This document shows, piece by piece, positions 54,896 to 62,427 of a stretch of DNA of 64,000 bases. The DNA is taken from NCBI RefSeq assembly GCF_038446955.1, contig NZ_CP151803.1, forward strand, positions 5,518,001 to 5,582,000. The letters run 5' to 3'. A model generated the notes under the pieces. It did no database searches, was not told the DNA's origin, and saw only the letters and a list, made by a program, of their open reading frames with translations. Position numbers and translations under genes: made by a program. The stretch is from Pedobacter sp. FW305-3-2-15-E-R2A2. GTDB taxonomy: Bacteria > Bacteroidota > Bacteroidia > Sphingobacteriales > Sphingobacteriaceae. How positions within the stretch are numbered: the stretch's first letter is position 1; each line of letters starts with the position of its first letter.

Positions 54896-54941
54896 TACGA
54901 TATTATCGTAAATATACGAATTGTACGTTGACTTTATCAAA
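54896..54941 (-). promoter_or_regulatory. promoter and operators of the BlaI-M56 operon
   Basis: On -, TTTG (54941-54938), 21 nt, TATATTTA (54916-54909). A perfect palindrome TACGATATTATCGTA (54896-54910) lies downstream of the -7 element, and a half-conserved site TACGAATTGTACGTT (54915-54929) upstream, 19 bp away. Each overlaps the -7 element by 2 nt, just as at the GLPGLI promoter. Confidence 0.75.
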
Positions 54942-55066
54942 AATATTCTCCAGTCTGCCAGGACGGAATAGTCAACTTTAAGTGACAAAAATTAATCATT
55001 AGTTACAATCATCACCATTTAGAAATAACATTACATAGATTCACCACTCATCAATCTCATTTAATT

Positions 55067-55921
55067 ATGATTCTAAAAATTGATTTCAACCGCAACAACT
55101 TAAAAATCCCGGTTTACGGGTTGGCATTCCTTCTCCTATTTTTTGCCCATGGCTGCAAAAAACAAAAACCATGGGGTGATTCTTTGCCAGAAGAAGAAAA
55201 GAAAGAACCTTTGAAGGAAATTCTGGTTCCCGTAAAAATTGAAACGGGAAAACTGGTCACCGAACTGAAGTACCAGGAAGGTAAATCCTTATTGAATGAG
55301 ATCAGCTACCCTAATGGAGAGGTATGGAAAATCATTTATACGAAAACAGGTTATCCTCAGAGATTGGAACGGTATAAGAACAATAAACAACTCCAGTATT
55401 TCAGCTATGCATTGGACGCCGAATTCCGGATCAGCAAAATACAAAGGTGGAATAACGACAATGGAAATTTAAGTCTGGCGCATCAATATGTCCTCGGATA
55501 CGATAAACAGTCCATCATCAGTACTAAAAAATATGATCCGCTGTCGAACCTCCTGGAAGAAGAAACCCGGGCTTATGCGACAGCAGGAAACCTGGAAACC
55601 ACGACCAATATTAAAAAGAACATCAGCGAATCCCGGAGCTGGACTTACGACGATAAAAGCGGAATATTCAGTAATCTCCCTTATGCTGATTTGTTCTTTC
55701 TGGAAGAAGCATATGCTGAACTCAGCATGGGAAAAGGCAATCCTTTAAGTACTTCTTCCCTCAAAAGCCCATCAGAAAACAAAACGTTCAGCTATACTTA
55801 TAACAGCAATGCCTATCCTTCAGAAATCGCCATAAAGAAGGGCAACAGCACAGAAACCATGAAAATCACTTACAAAATAATCAAACCGGGTATTACTTCT
55901 TCAACAGGCGTTCTGCCCTGA
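55067..55921 (+). CDS. hypothetical lipoprotein with YD-repeat-like strands
   Basis: Exported lipoprotein of 284 aa; hydrophobic signal LAFLLLFFAHGC puts the lipidated Cys at residue 30. The mature part is a ladder of beta-strands such as GEVWKIIYTKTGYPQRLERY and LEEETRAYATAGN, similar in style to YD/RHS-type repeats and other Bacteroidota lipoproteins. No catalytic motif is seen. Its end overlaps the convergent M1 peptidase gene by 29 nt. I cannot assign a function. Confidence 0.7.
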   Translation: MILKIDFNRNNLKIPVYGLAFLLLFFAHGCKKQKPWGDSLPEEEKKEPLKEILVPVKIETGKLVTELKYQEGKSLLNEISYPNGEVWKIIYTKTGYPQRLERYKNNKQLQYFSYALDAEFRISKIQRWNNDNGNLSLAHQYVLGYDKQSIISTKKYDPLSNLLEEETRAYATAGNLETTTNIKKNISESRSWTYDDKSGIFSNLPYADLFFLEEAYAELSMGKGNPLSTSSLKSPSENKTFSYTYNSNAYPSEIAIKKGNSTETMKITYKIIKPGITSSTGVLP

Positions 55922-58460
55922 ACAGGTAATCCACCGACTGCAGGATTTTGGCCTTTAGTTTAGGGCTGTAATCAGGATGTGCCTTCAGGAAATTGGTCAC
56001 CACCTGAACGGCCTCCTCAGTCTGATAATTGCCAAAAGTAGCGGACAACCAGTTCTGCGGAAAGAAGATATCTCCGGTAGTTTGAATCTCTGACAGCATC
56101 TCCAGGCTCTTAGGCAAGTACTTCACTGAAGTAGCTTGTCGGAGCGGATGATGTAAATAATACAAGGCAACGCCAACATTAGATTCCTTTGCCCGATTTG
56201 ATTTTAACTCCAGACTTTTAAAAAAAGCGTCCCGCTCTGCAGGAACAGAAGACACTGCCGGCATGATAAATTCGAAACGTCTCCTCCTGTCTTCATTGCT
56301 AATCCTGCCCAATTGTGCTTTCAAAATAGCTGAATTGTCTTCTTCCCGGAGTGCCAATGAAAATGCCAGAGCCGTATAATCATCTTCGGAGAGTTTCAGG
56401 CCCTCAGGCGCCTTCCGATCCTTCCAGATCTGATACAATTGACGCCCCGCTTCTTTAGATAAAAAGATATCCTGATAGGTTTTAAAAAGCAGCTTTTTAT
56501 GGTTGGCTGAAGACTGATTGCCCATTGCTTTCCAAAGCGCCTTTTCCAGCGACGCAGCCCGTTGCAACCTTCCATCGGCATCGGTAAATTCCCAGAAAAT
56601 CGTGGAAATATAACCGCTGATCAGCTTGAGGTTCAACTCTTCTTTTTCTTTGTCGAGTCCGGCAATGAAAAGGCTCAAAAGCTCAGCAGGCTTTACAGAC
56701 CTGCCGTTCAACATGTTCTCATATAAAGAGATATAAGCTGAAGCACGGTCTAAAGGTTTATTAATGGCATAAAGATGTTTAAACATTCCCGGATCCACAG
56801 GCCATAAACCATAGCCCTGACCAGAAGAATTGAACTGCACAAATAAAGGAACATCCATCCCGATAGCAGCTTTCAGTTCCACCTCTGCGGCATTCAGATT
56901 TACCGTAAATTCTTTCACCGCGCCTGGATAATGCAAGCTGACTTCAAAAAGCTGCGGCCAGATTTTATCTTTTCCGTATTCCGGTTTTTGCTGAATGCTA
57001 AACCTGCTGATTTTATGGTCTTTCTGTTCCAGAACATAATCTACAATAGGTCTGCCGGTATCATTTACCCAAACCTTGTTCCATTCCTGTAAATCCGCAT
57101 CTGCATATTTATCCAGAATGGCAATCAGGTCAGGCCAGGAAGCATTGCCATTGGAAAATTTCTTCAGGTACTCCCTTACCCCCTGCCGGAACTTCTCTTT
57201 TCCCATCAGGCGCTCCAATTGCCGCATCATGATCGGCGCTTTATGGTAAATGATATTGCCATAAAGCGTTCCGGCATCTTTTAAATTATCTAAATCCTGT
57301 CTGATGGGATTCGCACCAATACTGCGGTCCACTCCATAAGCAGCAGGGAAATGGTCTACTAAAAATTTAAGGTCAAACACTTCCTTTCCAGTGATGGCTT
57401 CCGTACTCTTATCTGCCATAAAATTGGCGAAAACTTCCTTCATCCAAACATCTGTGAACCAATTCATCGTTACCAGATCGCCAAACCACATATGCGCCGT
57501 TTCATGGGCGATGAGGTTATTTCTGGAATTCCATTGGTCTTTTGTTGCTCCTGCATCAAGAAATAAAGCAGATTCTTTATATTGAATTGCACCTACATGC
57601 TCCATTCCTCCAAACTGAAAATCAGGAATAGATACAAAGTCAAACTTTTGAAATGGATAAGGAATTCCCGTCCATTCTTCCAGGAATTTCAGCGAACTTC
57701 CATGAATACTGAACACTTCCTTCAGGCTATGGTTGATCTTGGCGGTATCTGTTTCCCGGTACAAAAAGTTCGCTTTCAGGTGATCCATCTCCCCTTTCGC
57801 AGATTTGAATTTACCGGCAGCAAAAGCAAAGAGATAAGTACTGATCGTATCAGAGGTTTTAAAATGATATGTTTTACGTGATCCTGCTAAAGTTGAGTCT
57901 TTTAGTCCGCCATTGGCAATCGCTTTCCAGTCGGCGGGAACTTTCAAGGTTAACGTATAAACGGCTTTCAAATCCGGCTGATCAAAACAAGGAAATACGG
58001 TTCTCGCCCGGTCTGGGACAAATAAAGTATACAAATAATCCGAATTCCGGTTCAATGCACCATCTCCTGCAGTAAATTCCAAATCAACTACATTTTCTCC
58101 AACCTTTAAGTATTTAGCCGCGATTATGATGTGCTCATTCACATGCAAAAGTTGAATCGGGACACCGTTCACCGCAATGCTTTTAAGCTTCGCCGGATCT
58201 TCTTTAAAATCAAGACTTATCGAATATTTTTTTGATTTCAATTGAAAAGAAACCTTCTCCACAGCGCCGATTTTCTGATCCTTTTGAGCAGGAATATCCA
58301 GTTCCAGCTGGTAATGAACTTTACTGATGGCTTCCTTTCTATGGTTGGCAAGTTGTTGGGAAACTCCCTTTTCCGGATAGACAACCGAGGCAGACTTTAT
58401 TCCTGAACAGGAAACCAGAACGGCAGCAAATACCGGAAGAATATGACGTACATTAAGCAT
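55893..58460 (-). CDS. M1-family aminopeptidase lipoprotein
   Basis: Zinc aminopeptidase of 855 aa. Lipobox VSC (Cys 18) suggests anchoring at a membrane outside the cytoplasm, unlike cytosolic PepN. The zinc site is H319-E-T-A-H323 with E342 (18 residues later). The substrate-binding GAMEN motif is GGMEH (284-288) here, a change I associate with the secreted Bacteroidota branch. The C-terminal part (about 540-850) is an ERAP1-C-like helical array. Role: trimming peptides for uptake. Monocistronic by position. Confidence 0.9.
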   Translation of the reverse strand: MLNVRHILPVFAAVLVSCSGIKSASVVYPEKGVSQQLANHRKEAISKVHYQLELDIPAQKDQKIGAVEKVSFQLKSKKYSISLDFKEDPAKLKSIAVNGVPIQLLHVNEHIIIAAKYLKVGENVVDLEFTAGDGALNRNSDYLYTLFVPDRARTVFPCFDQPDLKAVYTLTLKVPADWKAIANGGLKDSTLAGSRKTYHFKTSDTISTYLFAFAAGKFKSAKGEMDHLKANFLYRETDTAKINHSLKEVFSIHGSSLKFLEEWTGIPYPFQKFDFVSIPDFQFGGMEHVGAIQYKESALFLDAGATKDQWNSRNNLIAHETAHMWFGDLVTMNWFTDVWMKEVFANFMADKSTEAITGKEVFDLKFLVDHFPAAYGVDRSIGANPIRQDLDNLKDAGTLYGNIIYHKAPIMMRQLERLMGKEKFRQGVREYLKKFSNGNASWPDLIAILDKYADADLQEWNKVWVNDTGRPIVDYVLEQKDHKISRFSIQQKPEYGKDKIWPQLFEVSLHYPGAVKEFTVNLNAAEVELKAAIGMDVPLFVQFNSSGQGYGLWPVDPGMFKHLYAINKPLDRASAYISLYENMLNGRSVKPAELLSLFIAGLDKEKEELNLKLISGYISTIFWEFTDADGRLQRAASLEKALWKAMGNQSSANHKKLLFKTYQDIFLSKEAGRQLYQIWKDRKAPEGLKLSEDDYTALAFSLALREEDNSAILKAQLGRISNEDRRRRFEFIMPAVSSVPAERDAFFKSLELKSNRAKESNVGVALYYLHHPLRQATSVKYLPKSLEMLSEIQTTGDIFFPQNWLSATFGNYQTEEAVQVVTNFLKAHPDYSPKLKAKILQSVDYLFRAERLLKK

Positions 58461-58576
58461 TTGGCTAAAATAGGGAATGATTTTCTAATTTATCTGTCAA
58501 GTTTAAGAACAAAGGATAGATATCACTGAAATAAGCATTCTTTAATGTAATTTAGTAGCAACAAAACTTAAATCAG

Positions 58577-59425
58577 ATGAAAACATCATTAAAAACGGTA
58601 CTGATTCTTGCATTAGCAGTATCATTAAACACGGAGCTTCAGGCCCAGGGCGTTAAATTGCCACAGGCGAGTTCTGCTCAAACCATCACACAAGGCTTTG
58701 GATTAGGAAAAGTGACGCTCTCTTACTCACGTCCAAATACAAAAGGCCGCAAAATTTTCGGAGCAATGGAACCTTTTGATAAGGTTTGGCGTACCGGAGC
58801 AAACGGAGCAACCTCCATCACTTTCAGCGATGCAGTAAAAGTAGGTGGTCAGGAATTAGCTGCCGGAACTTATGGCTTATTTACCATTCCTGGTAAAGAT
58901 GAATGGACGGTAATATTCAACAAGGACTCCAAACAATGGGGTGCTTATGAATACAAAGAAGCGGAAGATGTATTGCGCATTAAGGTTAAACCAGTGAAAC
59001 TTAAAGAAAAAGTGGAAACCTTTACCATTCAGTTTGCCAACGTTCTTCCGACCACTGCTCAGATACAACTGGCCTGGGAAAACACTGGGTTAAACATCGA
59101 CCTGTCTACAGAAATTGATGCACAGGTAATGGCAAGTATTGATGAAGCAATGAAAGGCGAGAAAAAACCTTATTTCGCGGCAGCACAATATTACTATGAA
59201 AATGGTAAAGATCTGGATAAAGCCTTAGAATGGGCCAATGCAGCTGAAGCAGCAGATGGAAAAGCACCATGGGTAAAATTATGGAAAGGCCGTATTCAAT
59301 TGAAAAAAGGTGATAAAGCTGGTGCTATTGCAACCGCAGAAGCTGGAATCAAATTGGCTACAGAAGCTAAAATTGAAGAATATGTAAGGTTAAACAGCGC
59401 ATTATTGGCAGAAGCTAAGAAATAA
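58577..59425 (+). CDS. DUF2911 protein with TPR-like C-terminus
   Basis: Exported protein of 282 aa. Signal peptide to about residue 23 (NTELQAQ). DUF2911 domain (about 28-175) with typical SQTITQGFG-like, SRPNTKGRKIFG and VWRTGANGATSI segments and the ending FANVLPTTAQIQLAWE. The C-terminal helices (AKALEWANAAEAADGKAPWV-like region) look like TPR repeats. The family is common in Bacteroidota and of unknown function. It has its own terminator at 59463-59495. Confidence 0.85.
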   Translation: MKTSLKTVLILALAVSLNTELQAQGVKLPQASSAQTITQGFGLGKVTLSYSRPNTKGRKIFGAMEPFDKVWRTGANGATSITFSDAVKVGGQELAAGTYGLFTIPGKDEWTVIFNKDSKQWGAYEYKEAEDVLRIKVKPVKLKEKVETFTIQFANVLPTTAQIQLAWENTGLNIDLSTEIDAQVMASIDEAMKGEKKPYFAAAQYYYENGKDLDKALEWANAAEAADGKAPWVKLWKGRIQLKKGDKAGAIATAEAGIKLATEAKIEEYVRLNSALLAEAKK

Positions 59426-59462
59426 GCTTAACCGTATTTTATAGCGAAGTGGCTATTTAATG

Positions 59463-59495
59463 AATCCCTGTTGTACTTACGACAGGGATTTTTAT
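59463..59495 (+). terminator. terminator of the DUF2911 gene
   Basis: AATCCCTG (59463-59470) pairs with CAGGGATT (59483-59490) over a 12-nt loop, then TTTATATTT on +. It also lies just beyond the end of the convergent Fic pseudogene. Confidence 0.75.
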
Positions 59496-59805
59496 ATTTA
59501 TATTCTTTTTGCAAGTAGATATTTTCTTTTTGACTTTAAACTTTCTATTAGTCTAATGGCCATAAATTCAAGCATAGCACCTTCTTTTTTCTCCTCCTGT
59601 GTAAAACATTCCAAATACTGCTTTTTATCTACCTGGTTAATAAAAATAGGGGAAAGCCATTTTGCAACAAAATCAGATTCATAAAAATCCGCGCAATCCT
59701 GCCATTACCATCCCCAAAAGGATGTATTTGATTTAAAAACACAAAATGAAACCGCGTTGCTATAGTCAGTGGGTGGCTTTCAATACTCCTGGAATTTGCA
59801 TTTTT

Positions 59806-59818
59806 TAAAGCTTGATTT
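59806..59818 (+). repeat. left inverted repeat of the Fic inversion
   Basis: TAAAGCTTGATTT, matching the reverse complement of 60181-60193 (TAAAGGTTCATTT) at 11 of 13 bases. The inferred crossover is just after TAAAG. Confidence 0.6.
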
Positions 59819-60188
59819 TACCTATGCTTCGAATAATCTTGAGGGTAATAAAATATCCCACGGACAAACAGTACAAATTTTAAAAGACTTCGTTAGCCCA
59901 AAGGATGCTGCAGTTTCCGATTATCTAGATATTTTAAACCATAAAAAGGTTCTGGATATTGTCTTCGAAAACTATGCATCAGAGCAAATCACTGAAGGTA
60001 ATATCAAAAAGCTACATAAGGAGTTAATGAAAACGTTGCCCAATGGGGAGATGATGTACATTATGATCCGGGGAAATATAAAATATTCGAAAACCGTACG
60101 TATAGATCAGATGGCAAGGAACATTTGTATGCAGAGCCGGATGAGGTATCATCTGCTATGGCTTCGCTGATAAAGGAAACAAATGAAC
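59811..60188 (+). other. inverted 378-bp segment of the Fic gene
   Basis: The segment encodes the Fic N-terminal domain (from LDFTYASNNLEGNK through the AGKY-like DPGKYKIFENRTYRSDG) on the + strand inside a - strand gene. Breakpoints are placed where flipping restores both codon frames. On + it lies within a 133-aa open frame (59769-60170) that is a by-product of the inversion, not a separate gene. Confidence 0.75.
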
Positions 60189-60193
60189 CTTTA
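60181..60193 (-). repeat. right inverted repeat of the Fic inversion
   Basis: AAATGAACCTTTA on +, the partner of 59806-59818. The outer five bases (TAAAG on -) are identical in the two copies. Confidence 0.6.
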
Positions 60194-60296
60194 CCTTATC
60201 CAAATATTCTTCATCCCAAGGCTCGGGATGAGGTTCCAGCTTAAGAATTTGTTTTTGAAGTCTGTTTATGGTTTTAAATTGATCTTCTATTCCCAT

Positions 60297-60536
60297 TTAA
60301 ATAAACTTTACATCATAATCAAAGCCTCTGGTTTTAATTTTGTGAAGCCATCTTCTGTAAAGATTTTTCCCAATTACCATTTTACCATCCCTGACACCTA
60401 AAGTCTCCCCAACAATAAAATTCCTCAGGTCCTGACGATACTCCTTCCTAAGATCAGTAATAAGAATTACATCTTTCTTTTCCGGCAACTGAATTAATGT
60501 ATTTATTCTTCTGGAAATACGATCTATTGGGTTCAT
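60297..60536 (-). CDS. 79-aa protein upstream of the Fic pseudogene
   Basis: Basic protein of unknown family, starting MNPIDRISRRINTLIQLPEK and ending FDYDVKFI. The frame is open to 60560, but the promoter at 60563-60594 would start transcription at about that point, so Met at 60536 is more likely. Its TAA is followed directly by the Fic ATG, which indicates co-translation; small genes just ahead of Fic genes are sometimes antitoxins or partners. That role here is inference only. No motif was recognised. Confidence 0.6.
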   Translation of the reverse strand: MNPIDRISRRINTLIQLPEKKDVILITDLRKEYRQDLRNFIVGETLGVRDGKMVIGKNLYRRWLHKIKTRGFDYDVKFI

Positions 60537-60562
60537 AAAACACGGTACAACAAAATGCAATT

Positions 60563-60594
60563 CAAAAATACCTAAAATATGTGTTTATTACAAA
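60563..60594 (-). promoter_or_regulatory. promoter of the 79-aa ORF and Fic gene
   Basis: On -, TTTG (60594-60591), 20 nt, TATTTTTG (60570-60563): an exact match to the Bacteroidota consensus in both boxes. Transcription is expected near 60557. Confidence 0.65.
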
Positions 60595-60634
60595 GGAAGG
60601 TATTTTTAGTGCCCTGGCACCCACAACAGTTTTT

Positions 60635-62338
60635 TTATTTGACCACCTTTGGTTTATCTTTTCCTATGATTTGCTGTAGGATAACCGCAACCAACACCAC
60701 CAGCAAACAGCCAATCACGTTGAGCCATAAATAGGCCACCCATTTCTGCTGGCCAATCAGGATCACCGCTGTTTCTGCTACGATGGCAGCCAGGAATACG
60801 GCCCTTCCATTCACCTGCTTCAGATAGAAAGCAACCAGGAATACCCCCAGGATAGTCCCGTAAATATAGGAGCCCAGAATATTCACTGCTTCCAGCAGGT
60901 TCCCGATCTTACTGGCATACAATGCCATAATGATACAGACCACACCCCAGAATACGGTTGCCCATCTGGAGGCCTGCAAGTACTCCTGATCAGACCCCTT
61001 TTTCCGGATTAGCCGTTTATAAATATCGATTACCGTAGTCGAAGCCAAAGAGTTCAGTGCGCTGGCGGTAGAACCCATGGATGCCAGAAAGATAATGGCG
61101 ATGAGTAAACCGATCAATCCCTTTGGGAGGTATTGCGTCACAAAACTGAGAAAGATATAATTGTTATCATTGATGTCTGCGGTTTTATCATTTTTGGTCA
61201 TCAGATCTGTCACCTCTTTCCGGATGCCTTTACCTTTTTCATCCGCAGTTTGTAAAGCCTTCCGCTGAAGGTCTATCTCGGTTTTATTGTCCTGATCCAG
61301 GGCTTGGTTCATCTTATTAACCACCAGCTGTTTTTCTTTAAAGGCCAGGTCATAATCGGCTTTTAACTTATTCAGCTCCGGATTATATTCACTTTTCTCG
61401 AGCTTATTCAGTTCAAAGCTGTTGAAGAAAATAGGTGGACGGTTGTATTGATAAAACGTAAAAACCAGCACGCCAATCAACAAAATAAGAAACTGCATCG
61501 GGATCTTTACGAGTCCATTCATCAACAAGCCCAACCTGCTTTGATTGACGGAAGCGCCAGACAGGTAACGTCCCACCTGACTTTGATCGGTTCCAAAATA
61601 AGAAAGCTGCAAGAAGAAACCGCCAATCAATCCAGACCAGATCGTATAAGGGTTTTGGAAATCAAACTTAAAATCAATGGCATTCGTTCTCCCCATCTTT
61701 CCGGCAATACTGAGTGCTTTACCAAAACCGATATCTCCCGGCAATAAATGAACCACCATAATGCCCGCAGCAAAAAGTCCGCAGAAAATGATGCTCATTT
61801 GCAGCATCTGAGTATAGGATACGGCCTTCGTACCGCCATATACCGTATAAAAGACCACTAAACTTCCAATAAATAATGTGGTATAAGTGGTGTTGATGTC
61901 TAAAATCGTAGAAAGAATAATCGAGGGGGCATAAATGGTAATCCCGGTAGAAAGCCCTCTGGAGATCAAAAACAGAAAGGCCGTTAATGCCCGGGTATTT
62001 AAATCGAACCTTTGTTCCAGAAATTCATAGGCAGTGTATACTTTCAGGCGGTGATAGATCGGCACAAAAGTGATACACAATACAATCATGGCTAAAGGCA
62101 AGCCGAAATAAAACTGCACGAAGCTCATTCCCGAGGAATAAGCAAGACCCGGTGCAGACAGAAAAGTAATGGCACTGGCCTGCGTAGCCATCACCGACAG
62201 GCAAACATGGTACCAGGGTAAACTTTGATTGCCCAACAGGTATCCCTGAATATTATGAGCCCCGCGACTCTTATAAACTCCGTAAACGACAATCACGACC
62301 AAGGTGAGGATCAATACCCCCCAATCTACACTACTCAT
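60635..62338 (-). CDS. sodium:solute symporter (SSS family)
   Basis: Inner-membrane Na+-coupled uptake protein, 567 aa with about 13-14 helices. Family marks are the N-terminal ATQASAITFLSAPGLAYSSG and the YGGTKAVSYTQMLQM segment in TM5-6. A long hydrophilic, Lys/Asp-rich insert (about residues 305-385, for example ADYDLAFKEKQLVVNKMNQ) is unusual and coiled-coil-like. The start overlaps the stop of a 30-aa membrane peptide gene (ATGA). Substrate unknown; the upstream deacetylase hints at an amino-sugar or glycoside, which is inference. Confidence 0.9.
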   Translation of the reverse strand: MSSVDWGVLILTLVVIVVYGVYKSRGAHNIQGYLLGNQSLPWYHVCLSVMATQASAITFLSAPGLAYSSGMSFVQFYFGLPLAMIVLCITFVPIYHRLKVYTAYEFLEQRFDLNTRALTAFLFLISRGLSTGITIYAPSIILSTILDINTTYTTLFIGSLVVFYTVYGGTKAVSYTQMLQMSIIFCGLFAAGIMVVHLLPGDIGFGKALSIAGKMGRTNAIDFKFDFQNPYTIWSGLIGGFFLQLSYFGTDQSQVGRYLSGASVNQSRLGLLMNGLVKIPMQFLILLIGVLVFTFYQYNRPPIFFNSFELNKLEKSEYNPELNKLKADYDLAFKEKQLVVNKMNQALDQDNKTEIDLQRKALQTADEKGKGIRKEVTDLMTKNDKTADINDNNYIFLSFVTQYLPKGLIGLLIAIIFLASMGSTASALNSLASTTVIDIYKRLIRKKGSDQEYLQASRWATVFWGVVCIIMALYASKIGNLLEAVNILGSYIYGTILGVFLVAFYLKQVNGRAVFLAAIVAETAVILIGQQKWVAYLWLNVIGCLLVVLVAVILQQIIGKDKPKVVK

Positions 62339-62427
62339 TGAAAATATTTAGTAAATGCATAAAAAATCAGGATCAGGAAGATCAGCCAGCCAATCAGGAA
62401 ACGATAAAAGACCCTGTAATTCTCCAT
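62335..62427 (-). CDS. 30-aa membrane peptide between deacetylase and symporter
   Basis: Small ORF MENYRVFYRFLIGWLIFLIL, then IFYAFTKYFQ: a short basic start, one hydrophobic helix and a polar end. It begins by TAATG overlap with the deacetylase stop and ends by ATGA overlap with the symporter start, so both junctions are translationally coupled. This tight packing argues strongly for a real gene, perhaps a small subunit of the symporter. No family is recognised. Confidence 0.65.
   Translation of the reverse strand: MENYRVFYRFLIGWLIFLILIFYAFTKYFQ

Larger units (their letters stand above)
59498..60296 (-). pseudogene. class II Fic-domain gene broken by an internal inversion and two frameshifts
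   Basis: Fic enzymes usually transfer AMP to protein targets. The N-terminus (36 codons, 60296-60189) and C-terminal half (59810-59498) read on -, but the middle (59811-60188) now reads on +. Joined in gene order the pieces meet in frame: DKVK plus LDFTYASN, and ETN-E plus PLKNAN. The inverted part has the inhibitory helix motif SNNLEGN; the C-terminal half has the catalytic HPFGDGNGR. Two further 1-nt losses are needed to read through: at a G run near 60046-60049 and a C run near 59650. Repaired length is 266 aa. It follows the 79-aa ORF with no gap. Confidence 0.8.

Noticed and set aside
59730..59740. A third frameshift in the Fic pseudogene before HPFGDGNGR
   Set aside because: Recounting the run (five A on +) shows the frame runs through as RFHFVFLNQIHPF.
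59769..60170. 133-aa + strand gene
   Set aside because: It is the inverted middle of the Fic gene; its first and last residues have no family match.
60609..60620. GTGCCCTGGCAC palindrome after the symporter gene as a terminator
   Set aside because: The stem is only about 4 bp with a tight loop and no T run follows on -.
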